Source of the DNA: Desulfovibrio sp.
GTDB lineage: Bacteria; Desulfobacterota; Desulfovibrionia; Desulfovibrionales; Desulfovibrionaceae
NCBI GenBank assembly: GCA_016208105.1
Contig: JACQYS010000001.1
Location: 62,001 to 126,000 of the forward strand
Length of the DNA stretch: 64,000 bases
Reading direction: 5' to 3'
Made by a program: the position numbers and the translations under genes. Below are positions 1 through 7,536 of this stretch, in pieces (position 1 is the stretch's first letter; the number at the start of each line of letters is the position of its first letter). A model generated the notes under the pieces. The model was not told where the DNA came from. It did no database searches and saw nothing but the letters and a program-made list of their open reading frames with translations.

Positions 1-600
1 GGCCATGAGCGTGAGCGACACGTAGGGCCAGGAGACCACCTTGTCCCCTCCGATGCCCACCAACAGGGGACCGGCGGCCAAGGGCGCGCCAAGCAGGATG
101 CCCGAGAGGTACTGGCTGGACTCGTCCAGGGGGATGGTGATCTCGCCGCCAGCGAAGCCTGTGGTGCGGATGACCACGGGCGGGTAGCCGGGCTTGCCCT
201 CCCAGTCGAAGGCGGGACCGAGGTGCTTGATCGCGTCGGTCAGCTGGCCGATGGGGCGATCGTGCATGCGGCCTTCGCCATGAATGCGGAAAAGCCCCTT
301 GCCCGCTGCCAGTACAGCTGTGAGCAGTCGGCAGGTGGTGCCGGATTCGCCCACGTTGCAATCGGCCGGTGTTTCGGCTCCGCCCCTGGGCTGACCGCCG
401 ATGCCGGTGATTTCCCAGCCCCGGTAGGTGTTTTTGAAGACTGCCCCGCAGGCGGCCAGGCAGCGCCGGGTGCGGATGAGGTCGTCCGATTCCAGGGCGT
501 CTTTGACCAGGGATTCGCCGTCGGCCAGGGCAGCGCAGATGAACGCCCGGTGCGAGACGGATTTCGAGGCCGGAGCCTTGATGTCTATTGCGGATGGCAT
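1..600 (-). CDS. aroA: 3-phosphoshikimate 1-carboxyvinyltransferase (EPSP synthase), N-terminal part
   Basis: This is the sixth step of the shikimate pathway, joining phosphoenolpyruvate to shikimate-3-phosphate in the cytoplasm. Only the first 200 codons are present; the gene runs off the left edge. The N-terminus begins MPSAIDIKAPASKSVSHRA, the family's substrate-binding start (KxPxSKSxSxRA). It is followed by NVGESGTTCRLL and GEGRMHDRPIGQL, both typical of EPSP synthases. The ATG at 600 lies 2 nt beyond the pheA stop, and a GGAGAGGGGG ribosome-binding site lies inside the end of pheA, so the two are co-transcribed and probably translationally coupled. Confidence 0.95.
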   Translation of the reverse strand, partial: MPSAIDIKAPASKSVSHRAFICAALADGESLVKDALESDDLIRTRRCLAACGAVFKNTYRGWEITGIGGQPRGGAETPADCNVGESGTTCRLLTAVLAAGKGLFRIHGEGRMHDRPIGQLTDAIKHLGPAFDWEGKPGYPPVVIRTTGFAGGEITIPLDESSQYLSGILLGAPLAAGPLLVGIGGDKVVSWPYVSLTLMA

Positions 601-602
601 GA

Positions 603-1748
603 TCACCCCCTCTCCACCACGGCGGTGCCGGACACGTCCAGGTGCGGCCCGGCCGGGTAGCTGCCCAGGATGCGCAGACTGTGCAATTCATTGCGTAATT
701 CGCCGAGCATCTTCCCAAATTCATCACGGCCCAGGTCGCACTGCAGGTCGGCGAAAAACACGTACTTCCATTTCTCGCCGCGCAGCGGGCGCGACTCGAG
801 CTTGGTCAGGTTGATGCCTTCCCCGGCCAGCTTGTTGAGCACGGCCGAAAGCGCTCCGGGCTTGTCCGGCAGGGTGAACAGCACAGATGTTTTGTCGCGG
901 TTGCCGGACTTGGTCTCGGAGGGCCCGATGACCAAAAAGCGGGTCCAGTTGTCCGGCAGGTCCTCGATGCGGCTGGCCAGCACGGTAAGCCCAAGCATCT
1001 CGGAGAGCTTCACATGCCCGATGGCCGCTGCCTTGGGGTTGTAGAGCACACGGCGCGCGGCCGCGGCAGTGGAGTCCGTGGGAACGATGCGGGCCATGGG
1101 CAGGTGGGCCTTGAGCCAGGCCCCGCACTGGGCCAGGGGCTGCGGGTGGGAGTAGACCTCCTCGATGCGCGAGATGTCCGTCCCCTTGGAGAGCAGGGAA
1201 TGGCTTATCTTGCAGTAGAGCTCGGCCTGGATGAACACCTCGTGGCGCATGAACAGATCCAGGCTCTGGCCCACGGTTCCCTGGAGCGAATTCTCCAAGG
1301 GAATGACGCCAAGCTCCGCGTCGCGCAGGCTCACGGCCTCGAAGACCTCGTCGATGGTCTTGCGGGGCTCGAAGTCCGCGCTCTTGCCCAGATAGGAGAC
1401 GGCCGCAAAGTAGGAAAAGGTCCCCTCCGGGCCCAGGTAGGCCACCTTCTGGGTGCGCTGGAGCCTGCGCGAGCTGGACATGATCTCCCGGTAGATGGCC
1501 CGAAGGTGCTCCTCGGGCATGGGGCCGGGGTTTAAGCGCGAGAGCTTTTCCAGCACTTCCTTCTCGCGGAAGGGCTTGAACACGGGGTCGTCGCTTCCGG
1601 CCTTGAGCCTGCCCACCTCGATGGACAGCTCGGCCCTGCGGTTGAGCAGGTTCAGGAGGTCCTGGTCCACCTGGTCGATGGCCTCGCGCACGCCGTCCAG
1701 GGGAAGGTCGCGCGCCGGATCGGCGGGGTCGTTTAAGTCGCTTGTCAT
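603..1748 (-). CDS. pheA: Bifunctional chorismate mutase / prephenate dehydratase (P-protein)
   Basis: This 381-residue enzyme converts chorismate to prephenate and then to phenylpyruvate, the committed branch to phenylalanine. An AroQ-type chorismate mutase helix bundle covers about residues 18-100, with the start VREAIDQVDQDLLNLLNRR typical. A prephenate dehydratase domain follows at about 105-285, with the catalytic TRF motif in NWTRFLVIG. A C-terminal ACT domain (about 295-370) contains ESRP, the phenylalanine-binding signature, so feedback inhibition by Phe is expected. It lies 4 nt after the dehydroquinate synthase II gene. Domain order and length are those of ordinary bacterial P-proteins. 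Confidence 0.96.
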   Translation of the reverse strand: MTSDLNDPADPARDLPLDGVREAIDQVDQDLLNLLNRRAELSIEVGRLKAGSDDPVFKPFREKEVLEKLSRLNPGPMPEEHLRAIYREIMSSSRRLQRTQKVAYLGPEGTFSYFAAVSYLGKSADFEPRKTIDEVFEAVSLRDAELGVIPLENSLQGTVGQSLDLFMRHEVFIQAELYCKISHSLLSKGTDISRIEEVYSHPQPLAQCGAWLKAHLPMARIVPTDSTAAAARRVLYNPKAAAIGHVKLSEMLGLTVLASRIEDLPDNWTRFLVIGPSETKSGNRDKTSVLFTLPDKPGALSAVLNKLAGEGINLTKLESRPLRGEKWKYVFFADLQCDLGRDEFGKMLGELRNELHSLRILGSYPAGPHLDVSGTAVVERG

Positions 1749-1752
1749 GCGG

Positions 1753-2733
1753 CTATCCTTCCTTGATCTCTTCGCTGATGCGCATGCCGAAGTGCCGCCC
1801 TGCCTCGTCCACCTTGCACAACACCTCGTCGCCCACCTTGAGGCTGACCACGCTCACGGGCTCGCCGTCGGCCCTGGTGAGGCGGATGGTTTCCGCGTTC
1901 TGAAGAAAGAGCGCCCCCTCAACATCACCCACCTTGGCAGTAATCAGAAGCATGGGCCGGATTTCCACCTTCACACGGCCGATGGTGGCCAAAGACGTGG
2001 AGCCGTCGGCGGACACCACCAGGACTTCGTTGCCCGAGGAGAGCTCCTCCAGGTAGCGGGTCTTGTCTCCGGGCATCACGGCGTAGGCGTGCACGGCCCC
2101 GGCGTTCACCCTGAAAGGGCGCGCGGCCACGTACGGGTTGGACTCGGTCTCGGCGTGCACCAGGAAGGTGAAGGCGCTGGAGTTGCCCACCAGCATGCCC
2201 TGGCCTTTTTTGAGCATGCTCATGGTGTCCACGCATACCCGGTGCCCGAGCCCTGCGGCCTGGATGGAGGTGATGACGCCCTTGTTGAGCGCCACCTTGC
2301 CCTGGGAGAGCTTCACGTCCGCCACGATCTTTTTAAGATCAGCCGCGGCCTGGGGTAAAACCACGATAACATCCACGCCGCGCTCCAGGATGCCGGCGGC
2401 CAGGCGGGCCTGGTCCAAATCCGCCACCTCGACGCCAAGCCCGGTGGACTGGGCCAGGATGTTTTCCACCGGGATGATTTCCCACCCCAGGGCCAGGGTG
2501 GTCTTCTTGCCCGCCTTCAGGGCGGACACGGCAGTCTCTTCGTCGGCCTTGGAGGAGAGCGTCACCCGGGTGACGTCCCCCGGGGTGAGCACTTCCACCC
2601 GGCCGAGGGCGCGGACGTCCTCGGCGTGCTTGGCATCGGTTATGATGGCGTCCACGCCGGACTCCAGGGCCAGGGTGACCAGCTTCTTGTCAAAGGGAAT
2701 GGCTGAAAACCAGACGTGTTTCACAGTGTCCAC
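1753..2733 (-). CDS. 3-dehydroquinate synthase II (archaeal-type AroB')
   Basis: A 326-residue protein of the DHQ synthase II family first known from methanogens. It deaminates and cyclises 2-amino-3,7-dideoxy-D-threo-hept-6-ulosonate to 3-dehydroquinate with NAD+, replacing the DAHP-based AroB route. Support is the length (about 320 residues in the family), the N-terminus MDTVKHVWFSAIPFDKKLVT, the internal GWEIIPVENILAQ and the C-terminal VGDEVLCKVDEAGRHFGM. The gene abuts the ADH synthase gene (stop at 2734, start at 2733), so both enzymes of the alternative entry are made from one transcript. Confidence 0.93.
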   Translation of the reverse strand: MDTVKHVWFSAIPFDKKLVTLALESGVDAIITDAKHAEDVRALGRVEVLTPGDVTRVTLSSKADEETAVSALKAGKKTTLALGWEIIPVENILAQSTGLGVEVADLDQARLAAGILERGVDVIVVLPQAAADLKKIVADVKLSQGKVALNKGVITSIQAAGLGHRVCVDTMSMLKKGQGMLVGNSSAFTFLVHAETESNPYVAARPFRVNAGAVHAYAVMPGDKTRYLEELSSGNEVLVVSADGSTSLATIGRVKVEIRPMLLITAKVGDVEGALFLQNAETIRLTRADGEPVSVVSLKVGDEVLCKVDEAGRHFGMRISEEIKEG

Positions 2734-3531
2734 CTAGTCCTTGAGCAGTTCCATGGCCTGTTCGACCTCCCAGTTCAGGTGCACCACGCCGTGCAGGGCC
2801 TGAACCAGGCGCGAGGGCTGGGCGTACTGGAAGATGTTGCGGCCAATCGACAGGCCGGATCCGCCTGCCTGAACCGAGTCGTGGGCCATGGTCACCAGGT
2901 CGCGTACGTCGGAGAGCTTGGGGCCGCCCGCGATGACCACGGGGACGCAGCAGGCGTCGCAGACCTTGGCGAAGGATTCAATGTCGCCGGTGTAGGGCAC
3001 TTTGACCACGTCCGCGCCCAGTTCAAGGCCGACACGGGCGCAGTGGGCCACGGTGTCGGGGTCATATTCGTTTTTCACCTTGGGGCCGCGCGCGTAGACC
3101 ATGGCCAGCACCGGAACGCCCCATTCAGTGGCCGTGGAGGTAATACGGCCGAAATCCTCGAGCATGTGGCGCTCGGTTTCGTCGCCCAGGTTGATGTGCA
3201 GGGACACGCCGTCCGCGCCGAGTTTCAGGGCGTCTTCCACCGTGCCCACAAGTGTCTTTGCGTTGGGGAAGGGCGAGATGGTGGTGGAGGCGGAAAGATG
3301 GATGATGAGCCCCACGTCGCGACCGCGCTTGCGGTGGGAGCAGCGCACCAGGCCCTTGTGCATGAGCACGGCGTTGGCGCCGCCCTCGGCCACCTGGTTT
3401 ATGGTCTCGCGCATGTCGATGAGCCCGTCGATGGGGCCCACGGTCACGCCGTGGTCCATGGGCACGATGATGGTGCGGTTGTTGTTCCTGTTGAAAATGC
3501 GTTCGAGTCTGACGGCTTTTCCGATGAGCAT
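2734..3531 (-). CDS. 2-amino-3,7-dideoxy-D-threo-hept-6-ulosonate synthase (ADH synthase, AroA')
   Basis: A 265-residue class I aldolase of the DeoC/FBA family, the first enzyme of the alternative shikimate entry. It condenses 6-deoxy-5-ketofructose-1-phosphate with L-aspartate semialdehyde. The motif VVKVPYTGD holds the Schiff-base lysine, and IIVPMDHGVTVGPIDGL near the N-terminus is diagnostic. It is the first structural gene of the aromatic operon. The leader RNA upstream (3590-3736) forms an attenuator. The ATG at 3531 follows a good ribosome-binding site (GGAGAGGAAC read on the minus strand). Confidence 0.93.
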   Translation of the reverse strand: MLIGKAVRLERIFNRNNNRTIIVPMDHGVTVGPIDGLIDMRETINQVAEGGANAVLMHKGLVRCSHRKRGRDVGLIIHLSASTTISPFPNAKTLVGTVEDALKLGADGVSLHINLGDETERHMLEDFGRITSTATEWGVPVLAMVYARGPKVKNEYDPDTVAHCARVGLELGADVVKVPYTGDIESFAKVCDACCVPVVIAGGPKLSDVRDLVTMAHDSVQAGGSGLSIGRNIFQYAQPSRLVQALHGVVHLNWEVEQAMELLKD

Positions 3532-3589
3532 GTTCCTCTCCTCCGGTTTGCGCCGGGACCGCCTTGCCAGCGGACCTTTGATAAACGAA

Positions 3590-3620
3590 GAGGGCCGCCG
3601 GCTATTCGCCAGCGGCCCTC
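3590..3620 (-). terminator. Attenuator terminator hairpin of the aromatic operon
   Basis: On the minus strand, GAGGGCCGCTGGC and GCCGGCGGCCCTC form a strong GC-rich stem with a short loop, followed by a U-rich tract (UUCGUUUAUC). It lies between the leader peptide and the ADH synthase gene, 59 bp from the start codon, so it is a leader terminator. Its 5' arm contains CCGCTGGC, which can instead pair with GCCAGCGG in the leader peptide (about 3668-3676), giving the antiterminator. Confidence 0.85.
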
Positions 3621-3646
3621 GGTGTGGTTGCTGTCAACTTGTCAGG

Positions 3647-3736
3647 TTAACGTGCACCTCTCCCGATACCGCTGGCGCGGCTAAACCAAAAGTAAAACCA
3701 AAAGTAGAAGCCAGCGGTAAAGTTGGGAGACTGCAT
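3647..3736 (-). CDS. Aromatic operon leader peptide (Phe/Tyr/Trp-rich)
   Basis: A 29-codon reading frame starts at the ATG at 3736 and ends at the TAA at 3647-3649. It reads MQSPNFTAG then FYFWFYFWF then SRASGIGRGAR. Nine consecutive aromatic codons (five Phe, two Tyr, two Trp) mark it as an attenuation leader sensing all three aromatic amino acids. RNA segment 1 (ACCGCTGGC, codons 7-9), segment 2 (GCCAGCGGT, codons 21-23) and segment 3 (CCGCTGGC in the terminator 5' arm) allow 1:2, 2:3 and 3:4 pairing. A ribosome stalled on the aromatic codons would cover segment 1, freeing 2:3 and preventing termination. No Shine-Dalgarno is evident; the message may be leaderless. Confidence 0.88.
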   Translation of the reverse strand: MQSPNFTAGFYFWFYFWFSRASGIGRGAR

Positions 3737-3743
3737 GGCGAGG

Positions 3744-3773
3744 TGATTACCCGCCTGCCTTAAAACATGTCAA
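3744..3773 (-). promoter_or_regulatory. Candidate promoter of the aromatic operon
   Basis: The minus strand reads TTGACA (3773-3768), 18 nt, then TAATCA (3749-3744), a sigma-70-like promoter. The expected transcription start falls at or next to the A of the leader-peptide ATG (3736), which would make the leader mRNA leaderless and fits the missing ribosome-binding site. This is inferred from consensus matching only. Confidence 0.55.
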
Positions 3774-3800
3774 GAGGGAAATTGCTAAAAGCGTAAAAGG

Positions 3801-5012
3801 TCATTTCACTGCCGCCGGATCAAGCCGGTCCATCTTTTTGCGTGTGAAAACCGCGCACAGCGCCAGCGCCAGCAGGCAGGCGGCAGTTCCGAAGAGGAGA
3901 AACCCCACATACCCGAGCTGGTGGACAGCCATTGCTCCCAGCATGGGCCCCAGGAAACCACCCAACTGCTGAAACATGGTGGCCAGATTGGAATTGATGC
4001 CCTTGAACCTGGGCTTGGAGATGCTGAACAGGAGGGAACTCATGGCCGGGGCCCCAACACCCATGCCCAGGCCCATGATCACAGCCGAGGCGTACACCAT
4101 GGACGGGTTGGCGGCCACGGCGGTCAGAAGGCAGCTTGCGCCGGTAAGGACAAAGCAGAGCCGTATAAGGAGCATCTTTCTTATCCGGTCAAAATGATGA
4201 TTCCCCAAGAGCCTGACAAGGATCATGCACACCATCTGCAATGTGAAAAACATGCCCACGTTTTCAAATCCGCGTGCCTGGAAAAAACCTTTGGCCATGA
4301 AGAACACAGCTGAAAACGTGGTTATGTAGAGGGTCATTATGCCCAGCAGCAGGGCGATGGGCGCGGTGGAAACACTCCGTACCATGTCATGGTAGCGTAT
4401 GGACGTGGCCTTGGTATCCCAGGGGTCGGTCCGTTTGGCGCGCAACCCCATGAAAAGTATCAGAACCAGGGCGGGAACAAGGAACAGGGACATGGTCATG
4501 TAGCCGCGCGCCAGGAGTTCCTGGCCGTGGAAAAGGGAATCAAAGGCCGCGGGCACCACAGAATAGGGCAGAAGGATGGCCACCGAGTAGAGTCCGAAGG
4601 CCTGAGCGCTTCGTTCGGCGGGAATTATGCGGACCAAAAGAGTCATGACCGAAGCCGAGAGCAGGTAGAATCCCACTCCGTTGGCCAGGCGCAGGGCCAG
4701 CAGCTCATGCGGCGTGCGCGCGAAGAGGTAGAGGACTCCGCAGGCCAGAAAGAGGATTGATCCCGCGCAGGCGCAGGGAATCGCGGTGCGCACCGTCATC
4801 TTCGGGCTGAAGAGAAGGAAGGAGACGATGGTGGCCAAGGAGGAACTGCCTATCAAAAACCCCCGCCATTGCTGCCCGATGCCGATGAGGCCCAGGTAAA
4901 CGTCAAGGCTGTAGAAAACAGTCGTGTTGCAGTAGGTGAAGAAGATGAGAAGGCATAGCGCCATGAAATCAAACGAAAGGAGGCGGTGGCCGCCGAGTTG
5001 GGGCTTCATCAT
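3801..5012 (-). CDS. Major facilitator superfamily transporter
   Basis: An inner-membrane protein of about 403 residues with roughly twelve hydrophobic segments separated by short basic loops, and a central cytoplasmic loop with GLRAKRTDPWD. It probably exports or imports a small molecule; no substrate can be read from the sequence. The open frame extends to 5072, but that would overlap the upstream TetR gene. A start at the paired Met codons at 5012/5009, just after the TetR stop, is preferred although no clear ribosome-binding site is seen. It is the second gene of a tetR-MFS pair, so the regulator probably controls its expression and the substrate may be its inducer. Confidence 0.82.
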   Translation of the reverse strand: MMKPQLGGHRLLSFDFMALCLLIFFTYCNTTVFYSLDVYLGLIGIGQQWRGFLIGSSSLATIVSFLLFSPKMTVRTAIPCACAGSILFLACGVLYLFARTPHELLALRLANGVGFYLLSASVMTLLVRIIPAERSAQAFGLYSVAILLPYSVVPAAFDSLFHGQELLARGYMTMSLFLVPALVLILFMGLRAKRTDPWDTKATSIRYHDMVRSVSTAPIALLLGIMTLYITTFSAVFFMAKGFFQARGFENVGMFFTLQMVCMILVRLLGNHHFDRIRKMLLIRLCFVLTGASCLLTAVAANPSMVYASAVIMGLGMGVGAPAMSSLLFSISKPRFKGINSNLATMFQQLGGFLGPMLGAMAVHQLGYVGFLLFGTAACLLALALCAVFTRKKMDRLDPAAVK

Positions 5013-5019
5013 AGAGGTG

Positions 5020-5736
5020 TTATTTGGGATCAACGGACGGTTTGGCGCTTTCGGCACCGCCGAGCAGCCCATTCAAGGAGAAATCGGCAACGGCGCGGCT
5101 TATGTCTGCCACGTCTTGGGGAGTGTAGATGTCTTTGCCAGACCACTTGAGAAAGGTGGCGCGGCTTCTGGAAAAGGCGCAGGCCAGCACGAAAACGCCG
5201 AAAGCCAGGGCTTTGTTGTCAAGGCTGGCGCGCGGTTTCGCGCTCGCGGATTCCACAACCCTGGCGAAGGCATCCAGGGCGGGCAGCAGCGCGTCGTCGA
5301 ATATGCGGTCGAAAGCCTCGGTGGGGTCGATGAATTCTCTCTGGAGCAACAGGCTCATCCATCGGGAGCGGGGCGTCATGAGCAGGGACCCGATCAGCCG
5401 GGTGACCATGGAGTGGACGGCTTCTCCGGCTTGGCTCCGGGTGGCGTTTTGCGGAAGGGCCGTGGCCGGGCTGAGGGCTTCCCGGTACAGGGTTGCCAGA
5501 TGCTTTGTGACGTGTTCGATGACCGCGGCGTAGAGCCCTGCCTTGCTCCCGAAGTGGAAGTTGATGGCGGCGGAATTGACGCCGCTCTGCGTTGCCAGTT
5601 CGCGGGTGGACACCGCGTCAAAACCCTTGAGTGCAAAGAGCTTGAGCCCAGCCTCCAGGAGGCTCAGGCGTGTGCGCAGCCCTTTTTCCAGGCGCTGGTC
5701 GGTTTTCGGAAGTGCGGGCAAGGGCGTCATCCTCAT
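5020..5736 (-). CDS. TetR family transcriptional regulator (CecR/DUF1956-like C-terminus)
   Basis: A 238-residue repressor-type protein. The N-terminal helix-turn-helix (about residues 20-70) contains GLKLFALKGFDAVSTRELA and SGVNSAAINFHFGSKAGLY, the usual TetR DNA-binding pattern. The remainder is a helical ligand-binding domain with SLLLQREFIDPTEAF, like the DUF1956/CecR group. It is followed within 10 bp by the MFS transporter gene and is divergent from nothing; the dipeptidase gene upstream runs the same way. A 16-bp palindrome at 5779-5794 just upstream is a likely operator. The exact start (ATG at 5736 or 5730) is uncertain because the ribosome-binding site is weak. Confidence 0.85.
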   Translation of the reverse strand: MRMTPLPALPKTDQRLEKGLRTRLSLLEAGLKLFALKGFDAVSTRELATQSGVNSAAINFHFGSKAGLYAAVIEHVTKHLATLYREALSPATALPQNATRSQAGEAVHSMVTRLIGSLLMTPRSRWMSLLLQREFIDPTEAFDRIFDDALLPALDAFARVVESASAKPRASLDNKALAFGVFVLACAFSRSRATFLKWSGKDIYTPQDVADISRAVADFSLNGLLGGAESAKPSVDPK

Positions 5737-5778
5737 GTTTTTCTTGAAGGGACCGCTAACTCCCGGGAGTGTAGTTAG

Positions 5779-5794
5779 TCAATCGTTTGATTGA
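5779..5794. promoter_or_regulatory. Candidate TetR operator palindrome
   Basis: TCAATC-GTTT-GATTGA is a perfect 6-4-6 inverted repeat 43 bp upstream of the tetR start, in an AT-rich stretch. Its position suits autoregulation of the tetR-MFS pair. No binding evidence exists. Confidence 0.5.
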
Positions 5795-5859
5795 AAATAT
5801 TGTACGCGCAGGCAGGAGAAGGCCTGGGAGAACAGTCGCGGCCAAGGGGGCGGTGGGGC

Positions 5860-6627
5860 TCAGCGCCTGGGCGCGGTCACGGGAAAATCGAAGTAGGTGT
5901 CCGGGAAGGGCTCTTTTCGCAGCGTGAAATGCCACCATTCGTACTCGTAGGGAGAAAATCCGTGTTTCTCCATGAGCTTGCGCAGGAGCATCCTGTTCTC
6001 CTGAGCCACGAGGGGTATTCTGGTAGAAAGGGAGTGGGAGAGTTCGTCCATGCAGTCGAACCCGGTGCCCATATCCAGGGAGCCGTCATTGAAGCGCACG
6101 TCGTAGGGGGCGGTGCAGGGGACAAGCTCCTGACCGGCGGAAAAGGCCACGCCGGGTTTGTAGGGCATGGGGATTATAGTCACATCCACGGTGGAAGCCC
6201 TGGAATGGCCGGATTTCTTGGCCACGTAGCCGAGTTCGAAGAAGTCCTTCTTGTCCACGTTGGGATAGAACTCTGCCTTGGTCAGCTGGTCATCGACAAC
6301 CTTGCTCCAGGTCACGAAGTCCTCGACGGCCCGCTGTGGTCTGTAGCAGTCATACACCTTGAGGCCGAGCCCCGAAGCGTTCAACTCGTCCTGGACGTTT
6401 TTTAACGCCTTGGCCGCGTCGATGGAGAGGATGCATTCCGGGGCCTCGTACCCCTTCACCGGGCGTCCGAGGAAATTGTGAAAGCCGAAGTAGCGGATTT
6501 CCTGCTCAATGGTGGGAGCGATATCTCTGAGGTATGCAAAGCGGGAAGGAAGGACGGAATTATCCTTCGAGGCATGTGCCGGGACAAGCAGCAGAAAGAG
6601 CAGGGCGAAAAGGACTTTTGCGCGCAT
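5860..6627 (-). CDS. D-alanyl-D-alanine dipeptidase, VanX/DdpX type, exported
   Basis: A zinc dipeptidase of the VanX family that cleaves D-Ala-D-Ala. Visible hallmarks are SGHSRASTVDVT (the SxHxxGxAxD-type zinc site), GTGFDCMDELSHS, and EYEWWHF with the catalytic Glu and last zinc His. The ATG at 6627 has a strong site (CGGAGGGACGC) at normal spacing and gives 255 residues, opening with a signal peptide (MRAKVLFALLFLLLVPAHA). The protein should therefore act in the periplasm, suggesting peptidoglycan-fragment recycling rather than vancomycin resistance; no vanHA partners are present. A longer frame to 6717 lacks a ribosome-binding site. Confidence 0.9.
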   Translation of the reverse strand: MRAKVLFALLFLLLVPAHASKDNSVLPSRFAYLRDIAPTIEQEIRYFGFHNFLGRPVKGYEAPECILSIDAAKALKNVQDELNASGLGLKVYDCYRPQRAVEDFVTWSKVVDDQLTKAEFYPNVDKKDFFELGYVAKKSGHSRASTVDVTIIPMPYKPGVAFSAGQELVPCTAPYDVRFNDGSLDMGTGFDCMDELSHSLSTRIPLVAQENRMLLRKLMEKHGFSPYEYEWWHFTLRKEPFPDTYFDFPVTAPRR

Positions 6628-6757
6628 GCGTCCCTCCGTGAAACCCGAGGCTTTGAGACGTTTATTGTCAAAAAATCTATTGAAAACAGCGAGTTCCTTG
6701 CATTTCAGGAACTGCATGAAAGGCTCGCGCGTGGGCAGGAACCGACGCGGGTCGGTC

Positions 6758-7156
6758 TTACCCTATTAAGGCGAACTTGCGCAACTCTCCCAGAAGCTCT
6801 TCAGGGTCAACGGGTTTGGGCAGGAAGCTCATGGCGCCTCCTTGGAAAAAAGCCCGGTTGACGTTCTGGGCGTTGTTTTGGGAGGACACCATGATAACCA
6901 CACTCTCCGCGTTCGGCTTGAGGCTGGCTTCACGTTCCAGGGTCCTGATTTTTTCCAGGGTCTGGTGGCCGTCCATTCCGGGCATGCGTATGTCCACAAG
7001 GACGGCATCAAAGCCGCTGCCTGAACAGAGGGCTTGGTTGAATGCGTCAACTCCCTCGGCACCGGTGGCGGTAGACAGGGTGCTGGCATGGGGGGCCAAT
7101 ACCTCTTCGAAAAAAAGGCGGCTGATGGGGTCGTCGTCTATTATGAGCGCTTTCAT
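6758..7156 (-). CDS. Single-domain response regulator (CheY-like receiver)
   Basis: A 132-residue stand-alone receiver. MKALIIDDDPISRLFF holds the acidic pocket, VDIRMPGMDG the phospho-accepting Asp, VSSQN the conserved Thr/Ser position, and LPKPVDPEEL the conserved Lys. No output domain follows. The ATG at 7156 has GGAGA at proper spacing; the open frame reaching 7447 overlaps the small upstream gene and is not used. It lies downstream of the SpoIIE phosphatase gene on the same strand, an arrangement common in phosphatase-controlled signalling sets. Confidence 0.9.
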   Translation of the reverse strand: MKALIIDDDPISRLFFEEVLAPHASTLSTATGAEGVDAFNQALCSGSGFDAVLVDIRMPGMDGHQTLEKIRTLEREASLKPNAESVVIMVSSQNNAQNVNRAFFQGGAMSFLPKPVDPEELLGELRKFALIG

Positions 7157-7290
7157 GGGTTCTCCAGGCCGGGCGCTCATACATGCTTGGGCCGGGTGTG
7201 TCAAAAAAAGACGCCACGAAACCGGCTTTTTGGGCCGCACTGGAAGGCCATTCTTGTGCGAGCCGGGAGCATCTCTTGGGCTCGCAGCCC

Positions 7291-7536
7291 CTAGCCGAAA
7301 GGATCTTCCGCTTCTTTTTTTGCAGAAGTCGAGAGAAAACCGCCTGTCCTTGCCAATCGCATAGAGCTCACAGGCGCGCTGGCAAGACCGCAGAAACCCA
7401 AGGCCTGCTCGCCCTCGGAATCGTCCAGCCAGCGCCACATCATGCATTGGCCACCCTGGCAGAAGCGCATCTTGCCGTCGGGAGTGGTAAGAAGAGGACA
7501 GAAACGGAACTTCGCATCTTTTTCAGTGGCGGGCAT
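7291..7536 (-). CDS. Small conserved-looking cysteine-containing protein, function unknown
   Basis: An 81-residue protein with four Cys, three in FCPLLTTPDGKMRFCQGGQC and a fourth in LGFCGLA, perhaps a small metal site. Its ATG overlaps the stop of the SpoIIE phosphatase gene (TAATG), which argues for real, coupled translation (CCTCCA/GGAGG upstream inside the phosphatase gene). I do not recognise the family. Its position between the phosphatase and the receiver suggests it belongs to the same signalling operon. Confidence 0.7.
   Translation of the reverse strand: MPATEKDAKFRFCPLLTTPDGKMRFCQGGQCMMWRWLDDSEGEQALGFCGLASAPVSSMRLARTGGFLSTSAKKEAEDPFG

Noticed and set aside
5860-6627. Vancomycin-resistance gene cluster
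   Set aside because: The VanX-like gene has a signal peptide and no vanH, vanA or vanRS neighbours; a peptidoglycan-recycling role is more likely.
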